Assembly: GCA_012719555.1 (NCBI GenBank)
Contig: JAAYAE010000224.1
Location: forward strand, 1 to 10,650
DNA: 10,650 bases
Direction of reading: 5' to 3'
From: Acholeplasmataceae bacterium
GTDB taxonomy: Bacteria; Bacillota; Negativicutes; Acidaminococcales; Acidaminococcaceae
The notes beneath the pieces were generated by a model, which saw only the letters and a program-made list of their open reading frames with translations, was not told the origin of the DNA and did not search any database. A program made the position numbers and the translations under genes. This document shows, piece by piece, positions 1 to 7,554 of this stretch (the first letter of the stretch is position 1; every line of letters starts with the position of its first letter).

Positions 1-118
1 ACATTTTTTCATATAATAAACAACAGATGCGACGTTTTTTAACTTACTTTTGCATCGTCTTACTTACAAGAAAAAAAATGTTACTGTCAACCTAATTATC
101 TCTAATTTATATTTATAT

Positions 119-343
119 TTATTTTATGTTTTCAATATTACTATTTCCACCTAAGCGCCACAAAGCTATATTTTTTATACCATCCTCTTTAGCCAGACTA
201 ATCCAATAGTTAATGGTAGTAGCATCAGCAAACCAAACATAATTAAATACAATACCCTCGCGATATTTTAAAACCAGGCACTGACTTTCAACATCACGCA
301 TTGGCTGCAAGTTATGTTTTTTAATAATATCTACTGCCTCTTT
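119..343 (-). pseudogene. Detached 3' end of the GH18-like gene
   Basis: These 74 codons continue the GH18 frame without a shift after the TAA at 346-344. They include FNYVWFADATTINYWISLAK followed by IKNIALWRLGGN. This is the usual ending of YaaH-type GH18 domains, where the conserved Trp near the last strand lines the -1 sugar site. The only start-like codon near the beginning is a TTG at 310 without a clear ribosome site, so separate translation is unlikely. With the upstream part the full protein would be about 349 residues, a normal size for a secreted GH18 lipoprotein. It may be a pseudogene remnant, a strain-specific nonsense mutation or a sequence error. Confidence 0.7.
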
Positions 344-346
344 TTA
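344..346 (-). other. In-frame TAA interrupting the GH18-like gene
   Basis: The codons around the stop read LLT-stop-KEAVDIIKKHN, and both sides are in one frame. A Tyr codon (TAT or TAC) changed to TAA in its third base would restore a run LLTYKEAVDIIKK, typical of the helix before the last GH18 strand. No frameshift is needed. Several neighbouring genes end in TAA, so it is a true stop in this organism. Confidence 0.75.
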
Positions 347-1168
347 CGTAAGCAGCCGTCTTTGCCCCTTTGTGTTCCATAGGCAGCCGCCACTGGCGTA
401 CGCCACACTCTTGGGTTCCGGTAAAGCCGCCATATTAGCTAAAATTTTTTGAATAAAGGCCCTATCAGCTTTTGGCCCAGGAAGCAAAGTATGCGTCCCG
501 TACAAATTATAGAGCATCACTACATATTCAGGCCCTGCAATAAAATGCATAGTACTAAAAGGAGTTCCAGGTTCCAAAACCACCCTTAATTTTAGCCCCT
601 GAGCTTGAGTAACACCATAAAGTCTTTCAATAAACTTCATAAAGAGTTTTTTTGTAGTTGCATCTCTCCATATTCTCTCATAATCTATTTCTACACCGTC
701 AAAATTACCCGCCTTAGCTAAAGTTATAATTTCCTTTATATGAGCATCCATAGCTTCGTCTGTACCCAAAACCGATTTTAGTATCTCGGTATTTTTTACT
801 GAAGGTGAGCTATTTGTCTTTACCTGATCATTAACTATAGTCAGATACTCCACATATTTTCCCTGCTTTTTTAGCTTAGTACGTTTTTCCAACAATGCTT
901 TAGGAATAAATAACTTTTCATGGCTGTCAAAATATGCAGCAAAAAAGGACAGGGACTCCAACCTTGGACTAATTTTTTTCAACTCTTTTTCCCCGTTATC
1001 CAAATCCCAATAAACGAGCCAGGCCGAGGGCTCTATTTTAACTGACGCCTGTCTGGCGATCAAAGCTGCCGCTCCGGCATTGTCTTGTTCGCTGCTATAA
1101 CAACCCGCAAGAAGAAGCAGAACGCCAACAATGAACAAAACCCTTAGCCCCTTTTTAAAAAAAAGCAT
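344..1168 (-). CDS. GH18-like glycoside hydrolase lipoprotein, truncated by an in-frame stop
   Basis: From ATG 1168 the gene encodes 274 residues. A lipoprotein signal ends in LLAGC, with acylated Cys23, so the protein would be tethered to a membrane facing the periplasm. The rest resembles a GH18 (beta/alpha)8 barrel of the YaaH/SleL kind. FDGVEIDYE (156-164) matches DxxDxDxE with catalytic Glu164, although the middle Asp is Glu160, and VVMLYNLYGTHTLLPGP (216-232) is the later active-site loop. GH18 enzymes cut beta-linked N-acetylhexosamine chains using the substrate's own acetamido group. The frame ends at TAA 346-344, before the last strands of the barrel, which lie in the same frame downstream. 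The gene begins 20 nt after its neighbour. A role in trimming or clearing polymer in the periplasm, as PgaB's hydrolase domain does, is inferred. The truncated product may be inactive. Confidence 0.8.
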   Translation of the reverse strand: MLFFKKGLRVLFIVGVLLLLAGCYSSEQDNAGAAALIARQASVKIEPSAWLVYWDLDNGEKELKKISPRLESLSFFAAYFDSHEKLFIPKALLEKRTKLKKQGKYVEYLTIVNDQVKTNSSPSVKNTEILKSVLGTDEAMDAHIKEIITLAKAGNFDGVEIDYERIWRDATTKKLFMKFIERLYGVTQAQGLKLRVVLEPGTPFSTMHFIAGPEYVVMLYNLYGTHTLLPGPKADRAFIQKILANMAALPEPKSVAYASGGCLWNTKGQRRLLT

Positions 1169-1176
1169 TATTACTT

Positions 1177-1181
1177 CCTCC
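1177..1181 (-). promoter_or_regulatory. Ribosome binding site deciding the start of the GH18-like lipoprotein
   Basis: A perfect GGAGG lies eight bases before the ATG at 1168. The longer reading frame from 1210 would put 14 extra residues (starting MVYKKLV) ahead of the signal sequence and overlap the end of the preceding gene. From 1168 the protein begins MLFFKKGLRVLFIVGV and reaches the lipobox Cys at residue 23, as expected for a bacterial lipoprotein. Confidence 0.75.
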
Positions 1182-1188
1182 ATTATCC

Positions 1189-3057
1189 TTACAAGTTTCT
1201 TATAAACCAATCAATAAGGTGTGTCCATGCCCGTTCAACAATTGCAAGAAAACCTGATATTCCCTGCAAGCGCTCATCATATAAAACTTGTTCCTTTTCT
1301 ACGCCGGTGTTCCCAGTGATTAAAACCTTATCAAAAACTCCATCATAAACATCATCCGCCAAATTACGCTGGCTCCAACCATAACCGCCCCATGCCGCCC
1401 CTAAATATACGCTTCCAGGTTTAACATTAGTGAGTTTTATATCTTTAGCTGCATCCTTGCCATCAATATTAACAGTTATTTGTGCCCCTTTCAAATCTAT
1501 ATCGACTTGGCGTACACCACGATTATGGTAACTAAGTTGTGGTTCATATTTTTGTGCACCATCTTCAATTTTCTTAGGATTTTCTAGGGTTTTATCTTTT
1601 AGTCGCTCAGCTTGAATCTTAGCAATTTCAGTTGTCTCAGCATATCTTGCCAAGGTTTCTAACTCTTTTTCTATAACTTGCTTCTTGTCTTCATCTACTG
1701 AAATATCTTTTTTACCGTCGAAGCTAGCTAAGTTAAGTTTAAATAGCTCTTTGGTAACACCATCATTTTTTTCTGTAATTACCAAATTGTTATTAACAAA
1801 GTTAACCAACACATAACTTGCTAAACCAGCGCTGCCACGCAGGTAAATCTTTTGCTGTCCATATTCATTGCCTGTTAACAACGCTGAGAACTTAATATCT
1901 TTAAAATCTCCACTGTTTTTAAGTCGCATAACGCCTTCATCTAATGGTAACGTCGTCAAAATAATTGCTTCATCTTTGAATTCTACTGCCCCTTTTTGCA
2001 CATCCCAATCGTTTTGTCGCAGCTGATTACCTTTAATGAACTCAATACCTTCATCGTTAGTATCATATTTAATCCGCATAAGCAAGTGATTCACTGACCA
2101 ATACGACTGGGGCTGCATTCTAGTCAGATCATACAAACCACTCTTTTTAACATTCTTGGCATAACCTTCACGATTAAAATTCATTTTAAAAAGTTGTTTA
2201 ATCCAATATTCATTAACAGAACTAACTTTATTATTATTGCCAAAAGCCCCTGTATTAGAATGCATTAAGATATAAGCTCCTGGAACATACCCTATTTGAT
2301 CAACATAAATATTCTCCAAGGTTTTGTAGTCATAAGAAATGCGATTTTTCATGGCAACATAGCTCTCCTTAGGAAAGCCATTTTCATCACGAATATAGTC
2401 CATAAGATAGTGATTATAATTTCTGCCCAAAACAGGCATCATCATCGAATATTCCAATGGCCCCATATTACCCAAATAATTATTATACCTATCATGCACA
2501 TTAATAAAGTATAATCTGAAGCCATTTGTTCCCAATTCACAATAGCCGGTTTGTGTTAGATCTTTTAACTCGCTAGGCAATAAAAACTTTGTGTCTTTAT
2601 TATCAAATTTTTCCGGATAAGAAAATATTGTTGCCTTATAATTGAATCTTTCCAAAAGTTTTTGAGCGAACACGGCCGTATCGCGCCGCCCATCTTCAAA
2701 AGCCAAGAAAAGCGAACGTTTAGGCAGTTCTTTGCCATTTTTGTAATAATCTAAGATATCCTGTTGTGTAACTGTTACATAGCCCTGTTGCTTTAATCCA
2801 GCCAACTGACTTTCCAACTGTTCTGTTCCGATTAAAGAACCACTTCCTACTCTATCTACACCAAAATAGGAAAGAGCAATAAATCCTTGGTCACCGGCAA
2901 AAGTAGTATTATTTTCATTAAAAGGTTGATATTTCTTGAATGTGTATAAGGCATTAATCGCCAGACTAATTATTGCTATAAGGAAAATTACTTGAAAAAA
3001 AACTCTGATTTTTTTTCTGCGTTCTTTGCGAATAGTAAAAGCATTTTTCAAAGTCAT
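1189..3057 (-). CDS. Membrane-anchored degenerate NodB-like protein with C-terminal beta-sandwich domain
   Basis: This 622-residue protein starts with ATG at 3057, overlapping the synthase stop as ATGA, so the two are translationally coupled. A membrane anchor at about 18-38 follows a Lys/Arg-rich start, placing the body in the periplasm. Residues 58-270 resemble the N-terminal part of PgaB-type NodB domains: EQLESQLAGLKQQGY (79-93), LPKRSLFLAFEDG (111-123), KATIFSYPEKF (141-151), and YILMHSNTGAFG (262-273). The TFDDG motif is AFEDG, keeping one Asp, and the GSHT/S motif reads GTNGF, losing the metal His. Deacetylase activity is doubtful. From about 350 to 585, strand-rich sequence with ITVNIDGK and VYLGAAWGGYGW suggests a LamG/concanavalin-like carbohydrate-binding fold interrupted by a charged helix (455-500). 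An amphipathic helix ends the chain. A polymer-binding or synthase-partner role is inference. Confidence 0.82.
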   Translation of the reverse strand: MTLKNAFTIRKERRKKIRVFFQVIFLIAIISLAINALYTFKKYQPFNENNTTFAGDQGFIALSYFGVDRVGSGSLIGTEQLESQLAGLKQQGYVTVTQQDILDYYKNGKELPKRSLFLAFEDGRRDTAVFAQKLLERFNYKATIFSYPEKFDNKDTKFLLPSELKDLTQTGYCELGTNGFRLYFINVHDRYNNYLGNMGPLEYSMMMPVLGRNYNHYLMDYIRDENGFPKESYVAMKNRISYDYKTLENIYVDQIGYVPGAYILMHSNTGAFGNNNKVSSVNEYWIKQLFKMNFNREGYAKNVKKSGLYDLTRMQPQSYWSVNHLLMRIKYDTNDEGIEFIKGNQLRQNDWDVQKGAVEFKDEAIILTTLPLDEGVMRLKNSGDFKDIKFSALLTGNEYGQQKIYLRGSAGLASYVLVNFVNNNLVITEKNDGVTKELFKLNLASFDGKKDISVDEDKKQVIEKELETLARYAETTEIAKIQAERLKDKTLENPKKIEDGAQKYEPQLSYHNRGVRQVDIDLKGAQITVNIDGKDAAKDIKLTNVKPGSVYLGAAWGGYGWSQRNLADDVYDGVFDKVLITGNTGVEKEQVLYDERLQGISGFLAIVERAWTHLIDWFIRNL

Positions 3058-4907
3058 AGTTTAGCACCTGCCTTTTGTGCTTTTCTGCTTTGTTCTTTAA
3101 CATCAGCAGGAGTCATTCGCGTTCCCCACGTAGATTTCCAGAAAGTTACCCAAGCAATAGGCATTTGCCAGAGCAAAACAATTTCATAATAAACACAGAA
3201 CCAAATGCCGTAAATCCAAGTTGTGCTTTTACGTAAAAGTAACTGCATAATACTCATAAGCCCAGCCATCAAAACCATACCTAATATAAATGTAGTTGGA
3301 AAAACTCTATGGATGATGGGAATATAAACTAAGTTATATAAAACAATCAGAGGTGCTACTAAGGGCACTAAAACACCCATATAAAAAGATAGCGACATAA
3401 ATGGCTCCTTTTTCCACATAAACCCTGTGGCAATCAAAGATTCTCTAAGCCAAGAACGCTTCCAACGCATTTGTTGTTTTAAAAAAACACTATAGGTATT
3501 AGGTACTATTGTATAGCAAACAGCTGTATCCTGATAGCCGGTACGATTATAGCGCAAAATAAAATTAGTCAAACTGCGATCATCGCCGAAGGTTGCTCTT
3601 TGCCCCAAAAATTTCTGTCCCAACCAAGCATCACAATACTTCAAAACCAAATCCTTACGATAGCATGACAATGGACCTGATAGGCAAGTAACTGCGTCAA
3701 AAAATCCTTCGGCAGCTTTCATCATCCGAAATGCAATATAGTATCTCACAGACTGCATTTTTGTTAAAGAGTTTGTATAGGTGTTAGCAACATCTGTACG
3801 ACCACTAACTCCCCCCATTTCCGTATCAACAAAAGGCTGTACTAAATTACGAATGGCAAAAGGTTCAAGAAAACTATCCGAATCAACAAAAACCACCAAA
3901 TCATGTTTTGCTTTTTTTGTCCCTAATGCCAAACATTCTCGCTTACCCTTATTTACAGGCTGTGGTAAACAGAAAAGCCTGGTTGCTATATCATAGCGTT
4001 GCTCTTTTTTTAATCTTTCAATAGTTGCATTAATTTTAGCTACTGAATCATCTGTGGAACAATCATCTACAACAATAACTTCCAGCTTATCCGTTGGATA
4101 ATCCTGGTTAATACAACCAAGAATTGTTTTCTCTATCCACGTCTCTTCATTAAAGCATGGAATTATGATGGTAACTCCCGGAGTAAAATTTTTATCAATT
4201 TTTGCAGGCCTATATAATGAACCAAAAAAATACCTAGTCAATAAAAATGCCGCAGTTATTATGCTATAAGTATAGAGTACTTTATTAAATTTATAGTAAA
4301 TAATGCTTTCTGTTCTCATAAGCATAATAATTGCTGTAATTATGAAAAGCAATATTGCGGCAATAGCCAGCATATACCGTCCCCGCCGACGATTAAGATA
4401 TTCAGCCAATGGCTCCTTAAACTCTACACCACAATAATATGCATCTTTTCCCCGGTCCGTAAAAGTTCTTACATATTTGGCTTGGATATTAACCTTCATT
4501 TCATAACCTTCCGGCATGCTTCCCGGTGTAATTTCAAATTTCAAATTCATCTGTGAACTTTTTTCCAGTTCCGTGCAAACCTCTGGCGCGCAAGAAAACA
4601 AGATACCTGTTCCTGATACATTGCTGGCTCTAGCTGCAAATTCTTTTTTTAGCCCATCAGCATCAATATAAGTACCCTCAATAGGATAATCAACCATATG
4701 GCGTACTCCGTTGCCATAACTTTTAATTATCTCCTCATAGCTTATATTACTAGTATTATAAATTCTGTCACGCCGATCTATATTCGTACGTTTTTTTTCA
4801 TTATCAATGACCATTGGTAATGAACGTCGATCAGGGGCCCGAACTAGCAATACATCATCTATTTTTTCAGTTGTGGAGTTTACCGTTATTTTTTTCGAAT
4901 CTTCCAC
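3054..4907 (-). CDS. PilZ-domain hyaluronan-synthase-like family 2 glycosyltransferase (exopolysaccharide synthase)
   Basis: This 617-residue inner-membrane protein probably polymerises and exports the polysaccharide. A PilZ-like domain covers about 62-170, with NVSGTG at 96-101 matching the cyclic-di-GMP motif NxSxxG and YYCGVEF near its end. The usual RxxxR partner is not clear: R69 is present but D73 stands where the second Arg is expected. Two membrane helices follow (about 178-197 and 210-229). The GT-A domain has VVDDCS (279-284), DSD (342-344), SGPLSCYR (410-417), GDDRSLTN (441-448) and QQMRW (QxxRW, 478-482). Further membrane helices lie at about 503-590, then WGTR (594-597). The SGPLSxYR, FLG, GDDRxLTN and LKQQxRW run is strongly like streptococcal HasA. 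Start is GTG 4907, with AGGAAG eight bases upstream. Its stop overlaps the next gene's ATG. Confidence 0.92.
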   Translation of the reverse strand: MEDSKKITVNSTTEKIDDVLLVRAPDRRSLPMVIDNEKKRTNIDRRDRIYNTSNISYEEIIKSYGNGVRHMVDYPIEGTYIDADGLKKEFAARASNVSGTGILFSCAPEVCTELEKSSQMNLKFEITPGSMPEGYEMKVNIQAKYVRTFTDRGKDAYYCGVEFKEPLAEYLNRRRGRYMLAIAAILLFIITAIIMLMRTESIIYYKFNKVLYTYSIITAAFLLTRYFFGSLYRPAKIDKNFTPGVTIIIPCFNEETWIEKTILGCINQDYPTDKLEVIVVDDCSTDDSVAKINATIERLKKEQRYDIATRLFCLPQPVNKGKRECLALGTKKAKHDLVVFVDSDSFLEPFAIRNLVQPFVDTEMGGVSGRTDVANTYTNSLTKMQSVRYYIAFRMMKAAEGFFDAVTCLSGPLSCYRKDLVLKYCDAWLGQKFLGQRATFGDDRSLTNFILRYNRTGYQDTAVCYTIVPNTYSVFLKQQMRWKRSWLRESLIATGFMWKKEPFMSLSFYMGVLVPLVAPLIVLYNLVYIPIIHRVFPTTFILGMVLMAGLMSIMQLLLRKSTTWIYGIWFCVYYEIVLLWQMPIAWVTFWKSTWGTRMTPADVKEQSRKAQKAGAKL

Positions 4908-4932
4908 AATAGTTACTTCCTTCTAAACATTT

Positions 4933-5895
4933 TTATTCCACACGATTGCTTTCCAATGCTAAGGACTTTTTAGGACTTGCTTGGTCATAGCCTTCCACCA
5001 AATAATCCGATAATTTTGCTGGTATAAATTTACCCGGATCATCATCTGAACGTCTTTCATTAGCAGTCAAAATCGCATCCAAAGCATGTGCTGTATATTG
5101 CGCAGAATCACTCATATGCATAACTACTATAGCTCCCTTACGCACTTTGTCCTTTGCATACACTTCATCGCGAATACGGTTGACTAGCTGCTCAGTACTA
5201 ACAACTTCGTAATCCTCGGTGCTGCCAAACCCCGCTACTATAAATTGGTAGCCATGACTAAATATTACCTCTACACCCATTTTACTAATAGCCAATGTAG
5301 GTGGTCGGAAAAATCTCGTCAAAACAGGTTTTCCCTCGTAAGTAACATCGCCCGTAACACTTTCCAAAATTTTATAAGCAGTTTCTGCATCCTTAATGTA
5401 CTCAGCTTTAGTTTGTATAGGCTTTTGTTTATTGGTTATTTTGTCACGTACAGCCATAGGCTTGTGCAAATAACTATGGCTGCCGATATCATTACCATCT
5501 TCGGCGATGGCCCTAAGCAAGTTAGGATTGTCTTGCACATTATGAGTTAATATGAAAAATGTGGCATGTGCTTTATGTTTGCGCAAAACATAAAGCAATT
5601 GATTTATTGATGCGTCTGAACCCCAATCATCAAAAGTGAAAAAGACTACCGGCCGTTTTGTATGAATAAGGCCCGTCATATCAAACCGCCGTACAGAAGG
5701 TTCAGAAAATCCAATAATTCTGTCCCCTTCGTTAACCCATTTAAACCCAATATAACGCTTACTCATAGAGCTTAGTACTCCGCCATCTTTTTTTAAATAA
5801 TCTTCACCCGCTTCAGGCCTAAGGTTTTGCGGAACAGCTTCCTCCGGAACAGGGAAATTATACAAATGCTCCCTATCATTTAAAATAGACCCCAC
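4933..5895 (-). CDS. Polysaccharide deacetylase (NodB/CE4), catalytic module; probably the C-terminal part of a split gene
   Basis: This 320-residue frame carries the only intact-looking NodB active site in the operon. TFDDWG (87-92) supplies the catalytic base Asp89 and metal ligand Asp90, with an extra Trp before the usual Gly. GSHSYLH (138-144) supplies metal ligands His140 and His144. RFFRPP (194-199) is the substrate-loop motif and VVMHMSDS (257-264) holds the late His260. It should remove N-acetyl groups from a polysaccharide. The start is doubtful. GTG 5895 has no Shine-Dalgarno site. ATG 5766 (MSKRYIGFKW) has a GGAG only at 11 bases. Neither gives a signal peptide or membrane helix, so alone the enzyme would stay in the cytoplasm, away from an exported polymer. 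This supports its having been joined to the membrane-anchored frame upstream, from which only a TGA and 14 codons separate it. Confidence 0.85.
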   Translation of the reverse strand: MGSILNDREHLYNFPVPEEAVPQNLRPEAGEDYLKKDGGVLSSMSKRYIGFKWVNEGDRIIGFSEPSVRRFDMTGLIHTKRPVVFFTFDDWGSDASINQLLYVLRKHKAHATFFILTHNVQDNPNLLRAIAEDGNDIGSHSYLHKPMAVRDKITNKQKPIQTKAEYIKDAETAYKILESVTGDVTYEGKPVLTRFFRPPTLAISKMGVEVIFSHGYQFIVAGFGSTEDYEVVSTEQLVNRIRDEVYAKDKVRKGAIVVMHMSDSAQYTAHALDAILTANERRSDDDPGKFIPAKLSDYLVEGYDQASPKKSLALESNRVE

Positions 5896-5937
5896 CGTTG
5901 TAATAGCATAAGCTGAATCATTATTAGGATTAATCCC

Positions 5938-5940
5938 TCA
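5938..5940 (-). other. In-frame TGA between degenerate and intact NodB modules
   Basis: This TGA ends the upstream double-NodB frame and lies in exactly the same frame as the downstream deacetylase. The 14 intervening sense codons read GINPNNDSAYAITT, which looks like ordinary linker sequence, and no ATG, GTG or TTG occurs in frame before the GTG at 5895. A single change such as TGG to TGA would explain the split. TGA is a normal stop elsewhere in the operon: the synthase gene ends in ATGA with a second TGA two codons later. A recoded genetic code is therefore unlikely. Confidence 0.75.
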
Positions 5941-7539
5941 AATATCGTTATAGGAGTTATAAGCCACATTGGCAATTTTAGCATGCTTAACTGCTAGAAG
6001 CATCTTAGCCGCTAAACTGCTATCAGTATAATAATCCATACGTATATGTACAATCCATCCTCTGCCTAGAGCAATAATTCCTTTATTGAAAAGCTTTGGA
6101 AGTACTTGTTCAACAGCTGTAGCGTCCTTATCTCTGGTTTGCACTACATTAACACGATAACCTATTAATAAGCATCCTTGGTCAGCAATAGCACGTTTTG
6201 TCTCCTCTGAGACAGCACCTGAACTTTGCTTGACCAAATTAGTTTTTACACCATAAGATTCTAACAAAGTAGTCCGAATAGTGTTTATTTCTTTTACACT
6301 ATCACCGTAAGTTTTATTGGGTACTGAACGCAAAGCAATAGCCAACTCATTGCCACGACGATGAATTTCGCGAATAACAGTACTTTTATTTTGCAACTCC
6401 CTATCAGTCACGAAAAATGTGCCATGCCCACCGATGCTATCTAAAGCATCAAGTACGCTATATGTAGAATCATCATTTTGTAATCCGGTAAAAATAAATG
6501 GCACAGAAGGCTCCGTAGTGGCAATCATTTTCAATTCTTCTATACCGCTTCCTTCAGCGGCATAAGCTACAGGCAAAGCAAATACTTCTTCCACCTTTGT
6601 TAATAAAGAATAAAGCACCTGCTTTATTTCAACCGGCTTTGCCTTTTCCTGAGAGGCCGTGGGAAACTCGCTAACAAATTCCGTAGCAAATTTTTGCAAC
6701 TGCAGCGCAATACAAATTCGTTCCATAACCTCTACGGCGTTTGGCATCTTCTCCCGCTTAGGCGCTTCCAAAACTCCAGGCTGCTTATCAACAGCAATGC
6801 GATCATCTGCCTTGCCTTTTTCCTGTTTAATATCCACCGGTATACCAATTTGTAACGTCAAAATTGAACCCGATGTCAATGTTTGCACAAAGTTATTAGC
6901 CGCGGCAACATCTGTAATTTTTTCTTGTGGAATAGTAATACCTGTTGTTACCGCATAACGACTTCCTGTAGCTTTTATGATATTTAACAATGGTAAAGTG
7001 TACTTTGTTTTATTTAGCTTGACCAAATCAGGCGCTTTACCCGCCGTAATATCTAGCGCTTTGCGTGCTCTGCATAAATCAGCTAGGACAACTTGAGTTG
7101 GCAATTTTTCTGCTTCACTTATACCAACAAATCCATAACTTCCAATCTGATTATTAGAATTTTTTATTTCAGCTGTAATATCAGGATTCAAAATAGCGTT
7201 TTGACCTTCCAAAAAGAAGGTTGCTTTAACATTGTATTTTTTCAGCACATCTAATAAACCCTCAAAAGTACCTTTGTCACCCATCCCATCAATAGTTACG
7301 GCAATTACTTTTTTCCCTGCTATGCCTTTACTAATTATTTGTGCGGGATTAGGACTTTCTGTTAAGTTTTTTTGAGCTATGGCTATTTCTGCCTTTGCGT
7401 CATACTCTTTTGTTAAATCTGTAATGTTTTTATAATTTGTGCCGGTTTTGTGCAGGAAAAAATAACCTAAGCTTATGCCGATTATGCTAACAAGCACAAT
7501 TACCAATGCACCTATAATAACTTTGTATTTTTTTGTCAT
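5938..7539 (-). CDS. Membrane-anchored protein with two degenerate NodB (CE4) modules; N-terminal part of a probable split deacetylase
   Basis: The protein has 533 residues from ATG 7539; positions here count from the upstream ATG at 7545. A signal-anchor helix lies at 8-31, putting the rest in the periplasm. Module 1 (about 79-240) keeps the NodB fold pattern (TIDGMGD at 84-90, KATFFLEGQ at 107-115), but the second Asp of TFDDG is Gly, the GSHT motif reads GSYGF, and the Arg-Pro and terminal His motifs are gone. Module 2 (about 347-535) shows GGHGTFFVTD and IREIHRRGNELAIAL but has FTGLQNDD instead of TFDDG. Neither should bind the catalytic metal. Residues 240-346 link the modules. The reading frame stops at TGA 5940-5938, then stays open in the same frame for 15 codons into the next NodB gene, so the two were probably one triple-NodB protein of about 870 residues. 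Confidence 0.8.
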   Translation of the reverse strand: MTKKYKVIIGALVIVLVSIIGISLGYFFLHKTGTNYKNITDLTKEYDAKAEIAIAQKNLTESPNPAQIISKGIAGKKVIAVTIDGMGDKGTFEGLLDVLKKYNVKATFFLEGQNAILNPDITAEIKNSNNQIGSYGFVGISEAEKLPTQVVLADLCRARKALDITAGKAPDLVKLNKTKYTLPLLNIIKATGSRYAVTTGITIPQEKITDVAAANNFVQTLTSGSILTLQIGIPVDIKQEKGKADDRIAVDKQPGVLEAPKREKMPNAVEVMERICIALQLQKFATEFVSEFPTASQEKAKPVEIKQVLYSLLTKVEEVFALPVAYAAEGSGIEELKMIATTEPSVPFIFTGLQNDDSTYSVLDALDSIGGHGTFFVTDRELQNKSTVIREIHRRGNELAIALRSVPNKTYGDSVKEINTIRTTLLESYGVKTNLVKQSSGAVSEETKRAIADQGCLLIGYRVNVVQTRDKDATAVEQVLPKLFNKGIIALGRGWIVHIRMDYYTDSSLAAKMLLAVKHAKIANVAYNSYNDI

Positions 7540-7546
7540 GTCCATA

Positions 7547-7551
7547 CCTCC
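7547..7551 (-). promoter_or_regulatory. Ribosome binding site deciding the start of the double-NodB gene
   Basis: A perfect GGAGG sits 7 bases before the ATG at 7539 but only one base before the earlier in-frame ATG at 7545. The second ATG is therefore the likelier start, giving a protein that begins MTKKYKVIIGALV. The site lies 3 bases after the stop codon of the dehydrogenase gene, consistent with co-transcription and close coupling. Confidence 0.7.
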
Positions 7552-7554
7552 GTG

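Noticed and set aside
1..118. Transcription terminator after the GH18-like gene
   Set aside because: There is an 8-base T-run on the minus strand (71-78) and small hairpins (AATTA-GAGA-TAATT at 94-107; GATGC/GCATC at 27-56 with a long loop), but none is a GC-rich stem followed at once by the T-run.
5927..5940. TGA at 5940-5938 as a selenocysteine codon, with the nearby GGATTAATCC palindrome as part of a SECIS element
   Set aside because: The palindrome has no loop and sits directly after the TGA, unlike a bacterial SECIS hairpin. The position is a linker between domains, where selenocysteine would have no evident role.
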